From: JBFIHF01 sp964411125
GTDB taxonomy: Bacteria; Myxococcota_A; Bradymonadia; Bradymonadales; Bradymonadaceae
NCBI GenBank assembly: GCA_964411125.1
Contig: CAYPJU010000002.1
Coordinates: 62,001 to 126,000, forward strand
Direction: 5' to 3'
DNA length: 64,000 nt
Shown: positions 1 to 8,831 of the stretch, one piece after another
Layout of the letters: each line of letters starts with the position of its first letter
Position numbering within the stretch: position 1 is the first letter of the stretch
Notes under the pieces: generated by a model
What the model was told of the DNA's origin: nothing
The model's database searches: none
Seen by the model: the letters and a program-made list of their open reading frames with translations, nothing else
Position numbers and translations under genes: made by a program

Positions 1-451
1 CCGCGTAACCAGCCGGCTCGGTCTCGAGGATGAAGAGGCTCTGACCGGGCAACAACATGTTCCCCGACGAGTTTCGGTTGATGAGCTGACTCTGGTACGG
101 CTCGATCGACCGGATGATCTGGTGCGACACCACGCGAGGCTTGTACCGCTCCTCTTTCTTCAGACCCAGGTCGTCGAGGATCGCTTCGCCAGCCTGGAGA
201 ACGTTCCCCTGGTCGTCGTCGTGGACCTCCAACAACCCGAAGGCCCGCTCCACGACCTGCACGGCCGGGACGACGTTGGTCGACTTCAGCGCGCGGTCGG
301 TCACCGTGTTGATGGCGATCCCTGGCGCAATCTCGACGAAGAGACTCGCCACGTGAGGTACGGGCAAGAATCCGCGGGCGGTCTTGCCAATGTACGACGC
401 GAGCTGCGGCTGCAGATCGTCGAGGAAGATGTACGTGCGAAGTGTTACCAT
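1..451 (-). CDS. Probable bacterial-microcompartment (BMC)-type shell protein, N-terminal part
   Basis: An uninterrupted frame runs from an ATG at 451 to the left edge, giving 150 visible codons; the C-terminus lies outside the window. The product has no signal peptide. Residues about 45-95 read like a BMC fold: the segment ALKSTNVVPAVQVVERAFG is followed by LLEVH, DDDQGNVLQAGEAIL and then LGL. This resembles the helix-strand pattern by which BMC shell proteins are recognised, and the product probably continues into a second such domain off-window. It is divergently transcribed from the metalloprotease gene, 45 bp away. The family call rests on remembered family patterns, not a database search, so a relative of unknown role remains possible. 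Confidence 0.55.
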   Translation of the reverse strand, partial: MVTLRTYIFLDDLQPQLASYIGKTARGFLPVPHVASLFVEIAPGIAINTVTDRALKSTNVVPAVQVVERAFGLLEVHDDDQGNVLQAGEAILDDLGLKKEERYKPRVVSHQIIRSIEPYQSQLINRNSSGNMLLPGQSLFILETEPAGYA

Positions 452-496
452 GAGGGCCGTTCGGCGAGCAGAATCAGGTGTCGATTCACAGTGCGT

Positions 497-1585
497 ATGC
501 GTCTATCACGCGGCTACCAACCGTGGCAACACGTTCCTTTCGGGCGGCCCGCCTCGATCGCGGCGATCATCCTCGCTGCATGCGCTGTATCGACCCCTCT
601 CGACGCCCATGCCTGGTGGGTGACTGCGCAGGAACCGCCACCCTCCCCGCCCGGTGACCGGACCCTCGTCTTCGTCACCGACCAGATGCCAGACCACCTC
701 CACGTCGCCGACGTCGAACGCGCGATACGCGAGTCGATGGCGACCTGGAACGACGTCTCTTGCGCCTCCGCCCACCTTCGCCTCGGCGAAACCGTCGAAT
801 CCTTCGACGACCTCCCCGACGACGTCCCCCCGATCGCGTTCGTCGACCCCGCCGCGAACAACTGCTTCGTCAATGAGACCGATGTCGGCTGGACCCTCGC
901 GGGCCCCTGCTGCATGGGAGTGCGCCGGGACGGCCAATGCGACGGCATCGAACTGCCCCCACAGACCCTCCTCCTGAACGCCACCGAGTACGACTGGAGC
1001 CTCGAGCCCGACCCCTACCAGAGGCTCGACGGCACCCTGGCGGCGACCATCGACCTCCCCTCCGCCCTCACCCACGAGCTCGGCCACGTCCTGGGTCTGC
1101 GGCACGACCAGGAAGATCCCCTCGCCACGATGCGTCCCCGCTACCTCTACGATGGCGGGCTCGCGACCCTGACGGCTAGCGACAAGGCCGCCCTCTGCGC
1201 AGCGCAGCCGGGCGAAGGAGACGAGTGCGGGAGCGACGCCGACTGCGGCCTCGGCTCGTGCGTCGAGATCGAAGACTTTCGCCTCTGCGATACCGAGCGG
1301 GGCCATCCCGGGGACCACTGTGCGCTCGACGACCTCTACTGTCCGGGTATATGCCACGTGTCGAGCCCGCTGACATACAGCGGATACTGTACGAACGCCT
1401 GCGTCGACGACTCGGATTGTGAAAGTGATTTCTACTGTGGGGAGGTCGGCGGGGAAGCGCGTTGCCTGCTCACCGAGGTCGAACCGAACCGCGGATGCGC
1501 CACCGGGTCCAACGCTCCACCACGTCCCCTGTCCCTCCTCTTCGCCCTCGTAGCCCTCGCCGTTTCCAGGCGCAGGAAGCGCTGA
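497..1585 (+). CDS. Secreted matrixin-like zinc metalloprotease with MYXO-CTERM-like tail
   Basis: This 362-residue exported protein has a basic N-terminus and a hydrophobic segment at about residues 20-38. The zinc site HELGHVLGLRH lies at about 193-203 and matches HExxHxxGxxH of metzincins, with the Glu as general base. A Cys-rich region (about 225-330) follows. The C-terminus is Gly-Cys, a short linker, a hydrophobic helix and RRRKR, the architecture of MYXO-CTERM sorting tags, which are thought to anchor proteins at the outer surface. I chose ATG 497 because it begins just before the signal peptide; GTG 491 is an alternative. The open frame extends further upstream, but that part overlaps the divergent gene and looks non-coding. 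Confidence 0.85.
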   Translation: MRLSRGYQPWQHVPFGRPASIAAIILAACAVSTPLDAHAWWVTAQEPPPSPPGDRTLVFVTDQMPDHLHVADVERAIRESMATWNDVSCASAHLRLGETVESFDDLPDDVPPIAFVDPAANNCFVNETDVGWTLAGPCCMGVRRDGQCDGIELPPQTLLLNATEYDWSLEPDPYQRLDGTLAATIDLPSALTHELGHVLGLRHDQEDPLATMRPRYLYDGGLATLTASDKAALCAAQPGEGDECGSDADCGLGSCVEIEDFRLCDTERGHPGDHCALDDLYCPGICHVSSPLTYSGYCTNACVDDSDCESDFYCGEVGGEARCLLTEVEPNRGCATGSNAPPRPLSLLFALVALAVSRRRKR

Positions 1586-1588
1586 GCC

Positions 1589-2098
1589 TCACTCGCCGAC
1601 CGCGATCGTCTTCAGCATCGACTCCAGCTCCGCGAACCGCTTCGCCTTCTCTTCGCTCAGAAACATCCCCACGACCAGCCATGCTCCGTTCGCCGCGGAG
1701 AACTCGTAGACGTACACGGAGGTAGTCGTCCCGTCCGCGTTCGCGGCTTCGTACTCCGTCAGCCGCCCGTCGACGCCCCCGTACTTGGCCTGCTTCCCCT
1801 TGTCGACACGCTTGAGCCCCGCTCCGGTGAGGCTCGCGTGAAAAGAGTTGAAGTATTGCTTGACCTTGTTCCCTTCCACCTGGGACCACCGAAACTCCAC
1901 CTCGGAGCGCTCGTCCCCCGCAGCCTTGAGCACGGCGACCGTCCCCTTCTTCTTCGCAGCCTCGGCCCAGCCAGATGCCTTCTGGAACTTCACGCCTTTC
2001 CCCGTATCGACGAGCTCCTTTGCGTCTTGTGCGGTGGCGGAGGCGCCGAGCAGCATCGTCGAGAGGCTAAACAACAAGGTCAGGACGAGGCGTTTCAT
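1589..2098 (-). CDS. Small secreted protein, paralogue of the product at 3325-3825
   Basis: A 169-residue product starts with MKRLVLTLLFSLSTMLLG and continues to a likely signal-peptidase site near ATAQD. The mature domain is about 145 residues and predominantly alpha/beta. It shares a pattern with the product at 3325-3825: a Trp-Lys pair near the start, a charged SQVE/SQIEVV strand, FxxFHxxL, a central GxxGxxT turn, an (Y/F)EF strand and the string AWLVVG. The fold recalls DcrB/PsbP-like secreted domains, but I cannot assign a function. The ATG at 2098 is preceded by GGAG at good spacing. The gene ends 3 bp from the convergent metalloprotease. Confidence 0.8.
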   Translation of the reverse strand: MKRLVLTLLFSLSTMLLGASATAQDAKELVDTGKGVKFQKASGWAEAAKKKGTVAVLKAAGDERSEVEFRWSQVEGNKVKQYFNSFHASLTGAGLKRVDKGKQAKYGGVDGRLTEYEAANADGTTTSVYVYEFSAANGAWLVVGMFLSEEKAKRFAELESMLKTIAVGE

Positions 2099-2273
2099 GG
2101 CAGTCTCCAGTGGTAGCCATTCGATCTTACGCATCATCGGCGGGAAGTCCAAACGACGGTGAGCCCCGTCCGGACGACACCTCAGGGGAAGCCCCCACGC
2201 GTCCGGTGGACGGAGCGAACTTCGCACGCAGATTCGGCAGACGAATTCTTGGGACCATCACCTCGAGCAGAGC

Positions 2274-3212
2274 TTGAAAGAGCTGTGGCCCATCGCTGAA
2301 CTCGCCCGCGCGCTGACCGTCGCCCTCGGCATCGTCGCCCTCTACGCTCTTGGCCTGACTGCCGGCGCGCTCCTCGCCGACGTGGCGATCGATGCCCGTC
2401 AGCCGTCCGACGCGTGGCGCTTCTGTCTCATGGCGCTTTACGCGAGCTCCTTCCCCTGCGGCATTCTCTTCCTCATCTGGTGGACCCGGGCGAGGCGCAA
2501 CCTCCCGGCGCTCCACGCGCCCCAGAAGTCCGGCGCCCGCCGGGCACTCCTCTACTGGTTTCTCCCCGTCGCCAACTGGGTCCTCCCGTTCCTGGAGTCG
2601 CGCGCTCTGTGGCGCGGCAGCGACCCAGGGCGACTCGGCGTCGAGCCCTCGCCCGATCGGATCATCGAGCCGTCCTCGCTCGCGTCCGTCACCGTCTGGT
2701 GGTTTCTGGTGCTCTCGGCGCTCGTTCTTCAAGCAATCTCGGTGCAAGTCGGCGTCCTCGGGTACGGGCCGGTCACCTCCGCGAGCTGGCTCCTCGATGC
2801 CGCCACGACCCTCGTGACCGCCTTCGCGGTGGGCGCGACGGCGCTCTTCGTCCACCGCGTGACCCGGATGCAGACCCTCCGTGCGTCGGCCCTGGGCGAC
2901 GACGGGACCCGGTTCGAGACGCTCGCCGTCGAACGAGGAAGGCTCGCGTTCCTGTCGCTCCTCACGTACCCGGCTCTCTGGTTGGCTGCATTGGGAGCGG
3001 TCGCGTCGGCAGCGGCAGGACTGAACGGCGCGACGTTCATGCTCAGCCTCGGGTGCGCAATCGCATCGCTCGGCGGGACCATCGCCGGCTTCCTCTCGCT
3101 GTGGAAGCGCCGACCGAAACCTGCCCCCGGCATCCTCGGAACGGCGCTGCATATCTGTGCGCTGCCGCTCGCCCCGATGCTCGTGATCGGGAGCGTGGTC
3201 GCGATGGTCTGA
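2274..3212 (+). CDS. Polytopic membrane protein, DUF4328-like
   Basis: The 312-residue product has about six to seven hydrophobic segments. After the second helix comes a WWTRARRNLPAL motif, then a loop with LLYWFLPVANWVLPF and a later ALWRGSDP; this arrangement is typical of DUF4328-family membrane proteins, whose function is unknown. A TTG at 2274 is the first plausible start, and it places the first transmembrane segment correctly. The gene lies between the two paralogous secreted-protein genes but is transcribed oppositely, so joint regulation is not implied. Confidence 0.7.
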   Translation: MKELWPIAELARALTVALGIVALYALGLTAGALLADVAIDARQPSDAWRFCLMALYASSFPCGILFLIWWTRARRNLPALHAPQKSGARRALLYWFLPVANWVLPFLESRALWRGSDPGRLGVEPSPDRIIEPSSLASVTVWWFLVLSALVLQAISVQVGVLGYGPVTSASWLLDAATTLVTAFAVGATALFVHRVTRMQTLRASALGDDGTRFETLAVERGRLAFLSLLTYPALWLAALGAVASAAAGLNGATFMLSLGCAIASLGGTIAGFLSLWKRRPKPAPGILGTALHICALPLAPMLVIGSVVAMV

Positions 3213-3264
3213 GGACCGTCTCGGTCCTCGGCAGGAGTGAAGTGCAGGTCGCGGACGGAAGCAC

Positions 3265-3296
3265 CAAAACAAAAAGCCCGGTCGGCTGACCGGGCT
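3265..3296 (-). terminator. Rho-independent terminator of the secreted-protein gene at 3325-3825
   Basis: A perfect 9-bp stem (AGCCCGGTC pairing with GACCGGGCT, 3275-3283 with 3288-3296) has a 4-nt loop. On the minus strand it is followed by TTTTTGTTTTG. It lies about 30 nt beyond the stop codon at 3325. Confidence 0.85.
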
Positions 3297-3324
3297 GATA
3301 CTCGTTGGCGAAGCGTCTTGGGGC

Positions 3325-3825
3325 TCAGCCCTTGAACTTCATCCCTTCGACGACGGCTTTGAAGTCGCCGATGTACTTCTCTTTGTCGACGTCCTGCATG
3401 TAGCCGACGACGAGCCACGCGGTGTTGTCGCGGAGGAATTCGAAGATGACGACTTCGAGGGTCACCCCGGAGTGCGTGAACTTGTAGCTCGTCTGCTTTC
3501 CTTTGTGCGAACCGAGGGAGGCATCTTCCTGCCCCGTTTCCTCGAAGTTCGATTCCTTCAAGGTCTTGTGGAAAGTCTTGAAGAAGACGTTCGCGACGTC
3601 GGGGGTCATGAGCTTGGTGCCCACGACCTCAATCTGCGACTGCGAGCCGCGGTGCTTGAAGTTTGCGACCGCCTTGTCGTTCCCCTGAGTCACTTCCCAC
3701 TTTGCCGGAGGCGTAACCGTGACGCCGAACTCTTCGTTTTCCACCGGGGCAGCATCCTGCGCATAGGCAGTCGCTGACACCGACAGCACGAGGAGCAAAG
3801 CGATAAAGACGCGGGCAAGCTTCAT
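3325..3825 (-). CDS. Small secreted protein, paralogue of the product at 1589-2098
   Basis: This 166-residue exported protein has a signal peptide starting MKLARVFIALLLVLS and a likely cleavage after AYAQD. The mature part matches the protein at 1589-2098 in order: KWEV, SQIEVV, FFKTFHKTL, a GSHKGKQTSYKF turn, EVVIFEF and AWLVVGYM. These positions suggest a common compact periplasmic domain. AGGAG lies 5-6 nt before the ATG at 3825. A strong terminator follows the gene, so it is probably monocistronic. Function unknown; a DcrB/PsbP-like fold is a guess. Confidence 0.82.
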   Translation of the reverse strand: MKLARVFIALLLVLSVSATAYAQDAAPVENEEFGVTVTPPAKWEVTQGNDKAVANFKHRGSQSQIEVVGTKLMTPDVANVFFKTFHKTLKESNFEETGQEDASLGSHKGKQTSYKFTHSGVTLEVVIFEFLRDNTAWLVVGYMQDVDKEKYIGDFKAVVEGMKFKG

Positions 3826-3933
3826 GTTTTCTCCTGATTCACACCGAAAATTCGTTGAACTCGAATGTGTATACCAAGGCTTTCTGCCCCCCGCAACATC
3901 GACGGCGCCCACAATTCTCGCCACTCTCGGGGA

Positions 3934-6075
3934 TCAGTCTCCCCCACCGCCCATCCGACGCGGGCCCCGCAGCTCGTCGGCGAAGTCGATTGACTTGAGA
4001 TGCAAGTCCCGCTGCGGGAACGGGATCTCGATGTCGTTCTCCGCCAGCACGTCCCAGATGTGGAAGTAGAGCTGCCCCGTCAAACGATCCCGCGTCACCT
4101 TCGTGCAGTCGAACCAGACGAGGAGAACGAAATTGACCGAGCTGTCGCCGAAACCCATCAACCACACCTCGGGCGCCGGCTCCTTCAACACTTTGTCGTG
4201 ACGCGATGCCGCCTCGAGGAGACATTTCTCCACCTCGCGCGGGTTCGCGCTGTACGTCACCCCCACCGGGATCCGGTGCCGAATCAGGCTGTTCTCGTAC
4301 GACCAGTTGACGATCCGTCCACCGACGATCTCTTTGCTCGGCACGAGCATGTCGTAGTTGTCGGCGCTCCGGATCAGCACGCTGCGCGCCCCGACCGCCT
4401 CCACCTGACCGAACGTCTCCCCCACGGAGATGATGTCCCCCTTCTTCACCGATCGCCCGAACAGCAGGATGAAACCCGAGATCAGGTTCTCCGTCAGCGT
4501 CTGGAGGCCGAACCCGATCCCGACGCCGAGCGAGGCCAGGACCACCGTCATCGCGGAGAGGTTCACGCCGAGCGCGATCAGCGCGATCATGAACCCGATC
4601 AGAAGCAGCGCGTAGCTCACGAGCGTCTGGACCGCGTACCCCACGCCGACGTCGACACCGAGCGTCGGAAAGACCCGCAGCGCCAGGACAGCCCGCACCA
4701 CACGCCCCACCGCAATCGCTCCCCCGAAGAAGAGCATCGCCTTCAGGATGCTGTACGCCGAGATCGTCGCCGCGCCGACCGACACGAGCGGAATCTGGAG
4801 CACCACTTTGACCGGCTGATAGACCTCGAGCAGCATCAGCGCAGCAATGATCACGATCACGTACGACGTTATCCGCACGACGGCCTGCACCCCCCGCAGA
4901 AGCGCGAGATGCTCGGTCTCCTCGTCCGCCCGCGTGACCAGCCAGCGACCGAAACGATCCCCACCGACGATCACCGCCACGACGAGCAGGAAGAGCCCGT
5001 ACCCCCGGATCAGCAAAAAGCCCGCTGCCGTCGAATAGCCCGCTGCCTGCAGACCGAACAGCAACAGCGACAGCATCATCACGATGCGGAAATGCCGGTC
5101 CACGGCAGCCCTCAGCCGCCCCTGAAGCCCCGGCTCGTCTTTCTCGGCCTCCGGGAACAGCGCCAGGATGTGACGCCGCATCGCGAGCAGGTAGAGCGGC
5201 ACCAGCGCCAGCGCAACCTGGTAGACGAACACGAAGAGTGCTCGCACGTCCTCGCGCGCGTCGATGTGGGTAGCGATCTCGATCAGCGCCAGCAGCGGCA
5301 CCACCACCCGCAACACGTTCCGCACGCAGCGAGTCAGCGGAATCGCGTGTTCGTCCGGGACCTCGATGAGCCCGTACGCGAACGTCGCCTCCACGAACGT
5401 CAGCACCAGCCGATACAACGCGATCAGCCACAGGAGCGCAGTGATCGCCTCGGACCATCCCGCCGCGTCGAACAGCGCCTGCACCGGCACGTACGAAAGC
5501 AACACCACCGCCAGCACCGGCGCCACCCGCCCCGCCACCGTGATGAAGATGCGGGCCCACGTCGTGATCCACTCCCACCACGACGTGTGAAACGCACCCT
5601 GCCAACGCATCGCCGCGCGCCACACCTCGCGATCGAAGAACGCCAGCGCCAACAGCAACAGCGCCAGCATGAACACGGGCGCCGTATGGTGGAACGATGT
5701 CCCCAGCGCCCCTGCCTCGGTCGTCTCGACCCAGGCATCACGCATCTCCGGAACTACGTCCTCGAAGGTATAGCTACGGAACCCCAGCGGCTCACGCGCC
5801 AGGAACGAATCGTAGTTTTCCTCGAGGATCTTTTCGGCACGGGCGAACTCGTGCGAGGCAAACTCGTCCACCTCCACGTCGACCGTGGGCGTCTTCGGCT
5901 TCGCCTCTTCCCCTTCCTTCGCGGAATCGGGCTCTTTCCCACCCGCAGTCCCACCGGTGAGTTGTTTCGCCACGTCCGTCACAGGGTTCGTCGAACTCTG
6001 CCCCGCGTCGCAGGAGGTCACGAGCAGCGAGACGAAGAGCAGCACGCAGCCCAGGATGTGGCGAGTGACTTTCAC
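3934..6075 (-). CDS. Large MscS-family mechanosensitive channel with lipoprotein-type N-terminus
   Basis: The 713-residue product begins with a hydrophobic segment ending VTSC (Cys22), a plausible lipobox. A charged linker and some eight to ten membrane segments follow (about 145-540). The C-terminal MscS module has the Gly/Ala-rich pore helix (about 525-560, VGIGFGLQTLTENLISG), the beta domain (GDIISVGETFGQVEAVG, NYDMLVPSKEIV) and an alpha/beta end. It likely releases solutes during hypo-osmotic shock and resembles MscK/YbdG-type large channels. The start is GTG at 6075; no strong ribosome site is visible, but this start is needed for the signal sequence. A lipoprotein signal on a polytopic channel is uncommon. 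Confidence 0.9.
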   Translation of the reverse strand: MKVTRHILGCVLLFVSLLVTSCDAGQSSTNPVTDVAKQLTGGTAGGKEPDSAKEGEEAKPKTPTVDVEVDEFASHEFARAEKILEENYDSFLAREPLGFRSYTFEDVVPEMRDAWVETTEAGALGTSFHHTAPVFMLALLLLALAFFDREVWRAAMRWQGAFHTSWWEWITTWARIFITVAGRVAPVLAVVLLSYVPVQALFDAAGWSEAITALLWLIALYRLVLTFVEATFAYGLIEVPDEHAIPLTRCVRNVLRVVVPLLALIEIATHIDAREDVRALFVFVYQVALALVPLYLLAMRRHILALFPEAEKDEPGLQGRLRAAVDRHFRIVMMLSLLLFGLQAAGYSTAAGFLLIRGYGLFLLVVAVIVGGDRFGRWLVTRADEETEHLALLRGVQAVVRITSYVIVIIAALMLLEVYQPVKVVLQIPLVSVGAATISAYSILKAMLFFGGAIAVGRVVRAVLALRVFPTLGVDVGVGYAVQTLVSYALLLIGFMIALIALGVNLSAMTVVLASLGVGIGFGLQTLTENLISGFILLFGRSVKKGDIISVGETFGQVEAVGARSVLIRSADNYDMLVPSKEIVGGRIVNWSYENSLIRHRIPVGVTYSANPREVEKCLLEAASRHDKVLKEPAPEVWLMGFGDSSVNFVLLVWFDCTKVTRDRLTGQLYFHIWDVLAENDIEIPFPQRDLHLKSIDFADELRGPRRMGGGGD

Positions 6076-6142
6076 GAGAAAGGATGTACTGCGTACGGCA
6101 GCGTTTTGTCACGCCAGCGCGCCCGGCGATCGAGCGGATCGA

Positions 6143-6829
6143 TCAGCCGAGTGCGCCGCGGAGCGCAGCATCGAGGTCCGCTCCCTTCGACCATGTCGAT
6201 GACATCGACGCCTGGATCCGCCGTGCAATCGGGGCAGCTTCCCGCTCGGCCCCCTTCAGTCGCTCCTCTTCCGAGCCCGACCCCAACGCGCCGCGCACCC
6301 CGTCGATCAAGCTCCCGAAGAGCTCGCCGCCCACGTCGAACGCACTGCGCATCGCGTCCCGGGTGACGCTCGGATCCACCGAGTCTCGCGCCGCGATGAT
6401 TCCCGCTCGAAGCGCCTGCAGTGCCGTCTCGTTCTCATGGGACAGCTCGTCCAACGGCACGTAGCGACACTCCAATGCCCGAGCCATCAACCACCCCTCG
6501 TGAAACATCGCCGCAGCCACGTCCGCGCAGCTCTTGATCGCCAGCACGTACACCACTTTCCTCAAAATCTTCTTGATGGGCCAGAACACGATGCTCTTGA
6601 GCGCACCGGCGAGAAACCGCGACTCCCGCGACGTCAGGGTCTTCGCCCCTTCGGGCGAAAGCCGCAGCTCGTGCTGCTCGAACAGCTCCCGCACCAGACG
6701 ACGGTGAATCCGCTTGATGATCATGTCGTCGACGAACGGTATCGGGATGAGCGGACAGAGCCCCGCCATCGCACAGTGCGCCGCGATCTTGCGGGTCGCA
6801 GCATCCGAAATCTCCACCTTTTCAGCCAC
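6143..6829 (-). CDS. Conserved-looking protein of unknown function with amphipathic/membrane segments
   Basis: The 228-residue product is not one I recognise. It contains HCAMAGLCPLIPIPFVDD, a Pro- and hydrophobic-rich segment near residue 20, then a basic helix (IIKRIHRRLVRELFEQH), a second hydrophobic region (IVFWPIKKILRKVVYVLAI) and a helical C-terminus. The pattern suggests membrane association, loosely like DUF697/EcsC-type helical proteins. I prefer the GTG at 6829 because GGAG precedes it at usual spacing; a GTG at 6871 gives 14 more residues without a ribosome site. It lies downstream of the kinase gene on the same strand and may be co-transcribed with it. Confidence 0.65.
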   Translation of the reverse strand: MAEKVEISDAATRKIAAHCAMAGLCPLIPIPFVDDMIIKRIHRRLVRELFEQHELRLSPEGAKTLTSRESRFLAGALKSIVFWPIKKILRKVVYVLAIKSCADVAAAMFHEGWLMARALECRYVPLDELSHENETALQALRAGIIAARDSVDPSVTRDAMRSAFDVGGELFGSLIDGVRGALGSGSEEERLKGAEREAAPIARRIQASMSSTWSKGADLDAALRGALG

Positions 6830-6889
6830 GTCTGCTCCGTCTGATGTTTCGTTCGTGCAGATCCTCGACACGGAATCCGAACCCCAAAG

Positions 6890-8707
6890 TCAGCCCCAGG
6901 GCTCGCGAGGTCGCATGAACGCCAGACTGCTCGACACCGTGCTCAGTCCCACGAAGTGTGAAACCGCGAAGATCATCGACGACTCCTGCGGGAACGCGGC
7001 GCAGAGGACCGCAAAGACCGTGTAGCCGGGGATGCATAGCCAGATTCGCGGATCGAACATCAGCCCCGTGAAGCCCGCCGCGAGCGCAACGACGGCGAGG
7101 TCGACCGCCAACGCCGCGTGCAACTCCATCACTCCGAGCCACGCCATGATGCGAACCGTCAGTCCCATCGCGCTCAGAAACCAGATCGTCGCGATCTTGC
7201 CCCGGTTCGACCGCGTCCCGAGCAGAACGCCCCGAAGGCCCCAGCTCGAGAGAGCCAGGACCCCGCAATAGATCACGTACGCCGCCAGAATGCGCTCGGG
7301 AGTCGGACCGAGGCCGAGCCCGCGCGAGATCGATTCCGTGATGACGAAGACCGTACCGATGAGCGCCCCCATCGTCGCCGCTGTCTTTCCCCCCACAGCG
7401 AGGTCCGAATACTCACGGAACGCCGCGAGGTCCTCGCGGTCACGACGTTTCTGCCGAACCAGCGATTCGAGTTCCCGGACGAGTCGCGGCGGAGGATTCT
7501 CCAACGTCGCCAGGAGCGCCTCGGCGCCCCCCGTGTTCTCTCGCCCCAACTCCCACTGAATGACCTTCTCCACGACCGGCGCGAGCACCTCGTCGAGCGA
7601 CTCTTCGCTTCCGACCCGCACGGCCTCCTCGGCCGCCTGGCGCGCCGCCCCCAGCCGCTGATACACCTGCGACGAATCGTCGGCGGCGAGCGCACGCTCC
7701 ACCGCCGTCACCGCAGCTACGGCGGCCTCCAACGCCTCGTCCTTGCGCCGGTCGCGGCGAAACGCGACCAGAGCCGCCCGAAACTCGAACGCCGTCTCGA
7801 ATCGCGCCGCCGGTTCGTGCGAGAGCGCGCGCCGGCACACCGCGACGAGTGACGAAGGGACCCAGTCCGGAAAAGGCGGTTCCTCCGCGCCGTAGGCGAA
7901 CCGGATCGCGTCGAGCGAAGTCTCGCCGAGGTTCGGCCCGCTCCCCGTCAGCATCCAGTAGAGGAGCCCCCCGAGAAGGAAGACGTCGGTCGCCGGCGTC
8001 GCCGCCTCGTTCACGATCATCTCCGGCGGGATGAATGCCGGAGTCCCGCGTAAGTTTCCGTCGCGCGGAAGGCGGGGGATCGACGCCGGCACCTCGCTGC
8101 GCCACGCCACCGCGAGCCCCCAGTCGACCACGTAGATCTCACCGAACGCCCCCACCATCACGTTCTCCGGCTTGATGTCGAGGTGGAGTATCCCGCGATC
8201 GTGGGCGAACTCGACCGCGTTACAGACCGAGATCAACACGTCCAGATTGGCGTCGAGCGTATCGGGGCCCGGCACCGCCTCCTCGGCGAGGTTGCGCCCT
8301 TCGATCCGCTTCAACCCCACCAGCAGCTCCCCGTCGTCGTTCGAGCCGACGAAATGGACCGGTGGAATGTTGGGGTGCTCGAGATGCCCGATCACGCGCG
8401 CTTCCCGCAGGAGCGGCCGAACGCTCGCCGACGACGAGTCCGCGCGCCGTCGCTTGATCGCGATCACACGTCCGAGGCTCGACTGCTCGGCCGCGAGCAC
8501 CTCCGCCGTCCCGCCCGTCCCGAGCAGGCCCCCGAAAGCAAACAGGTGGTCGACGCGGGGCAGGTCGCCGCCGCCGTCCTCGACCGGCGCAGCGATGTGC
8601 CCCACCGTACCGAGGGTCGCCGTCGCCGTGATCTCCTCGCGATTCTGGATTCCGTCGAGAACGGTCTCGAAAGGAGAGCGTTCCAGGGTCGCTTCGTCGA
8701 TCGGCAT
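6890..8707 (-). CDS. Hanks-type Ser/Thr protein kinase with C-terminal membrane domain
   Basis: The 605-residue product has a glycine loop (LGTGGTAEV, 62-70), the ATP-anchoring Lys in AIK (85), the alpha-C Glu (102), the catalytic loop HLDIKPEN (175-182, Asp177) and a magnesium-loop DWG (195-197) instead of the usual DFG. PPE replaces APE. A helical linker (about 330-440) leads to four to six transmembrane segments (about 445-590). It probably phosphorylates Ser/Thr on cytosolic targets while tethered to the inner membrane. ATG 8707 is the start. A TTGTCA-N18-TAACAA promoter-like match sits directly upstream, so the message may be leaderless or nearly so. Confidence 0.9.
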   Translation of the reverse strand: MPIDEATLERSPFETVLDGIQNREEITATATLGTVGHIAAPVEDGGGDLPRVDHLFAFGGLLGTGGTAEVLAAEQSSLGRVIAIKRRRADSSSASVRPLLREARVIGHLEHPNIPPVHFVGSNDDGELLVGLKRIEGRNLAEEAVPGPDTLDANLDVLISVCNAVEFAHDRGILHLDIKPENVMVGAFGEIYVVDWGLAVAWRSEVPASIPRLPRDGNLRGTPAFIPPEMIVNEAATPATDVFLLGGLLYWMLTGSGPNLGETSLDAIRFAYGAEEPPFPDWVPSSLVAVCRRALSHEPAARFETAFEFRAALVAFRRDRRKDEALEAAVAAVTAVERALAADDSSQVYQRLGAARQAAEEAVRVGSEESLDEVLAPVVEKVIQWELGRENTGGAEALLATLENPPPRLVRELESLVRQKRRDREDLAAFREYSDLAVGGKTAATMGALIGTVFVITESISRGLGLGPTPERILAAYVIYCGVLALSSWGLRGVLLGTRSNRGKIATIWFLSAMGLTVRIMAWLGVMELHAALAVDLAVVALAAGFTGLMFDPRIWLCIPGYTVFAVLCAAFPQESSMIFAVSHFVGLSTVSSSLAFMRPREPWG

Positions 8708-8713
8708 TCCGTA

Positions 8714-8743
8714 TTGTTACTGCCAGGTGGGGTTTCGTGACAA
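8714..8743 (-). promoter_or_regulatory. Possible sigma70-type promoter of the kinase gene
   Basis: On the minus strand TTGTCA and TAACAA are separated by 18 nt. The predicted transcription start would fall at or next to the kinase ATG (8707). The match is moderate and may be chance. Confidence 0.3.
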
Positions 8744-8831
8744 CCAACCCCGCGCTGCGGCGTCTCACTGGTCGACTCGTGGCGCATCGCCTTGCAACTC
8801 CGGTCCATCACGGTTACCAGAGCCGAGAAAT

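Noticed and set aside
122..496. In-frame extension of the metalloprotease reading frame upstream of its chosen start
   Set aside because: It lies antisense to the divergent gene at 1-451, has Arg/Asp-rich noise composition and would hide the signal peptide.
506..1357. 283-codon open frame on the minus strand
   Set aside because: It is antisense to the metalloprotease and has unnatural Gly/Val/Glu-rich composition; the plus-strand frame has clear motifs.
2127..3272. 381-codon open frame on the minus strand
   Set aside because: Antisense to the DUF4328-like gene; the translation is Arg/Glu/Pro-rich without any protein signature.
4000..6366. 788-codon open frame on the plus strand
   Set aside because: Antisense to the MscS channel, whose domains are clear. 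The sequence is dominated by Arg/His/Asp/Gln, a mirror of codon bias.
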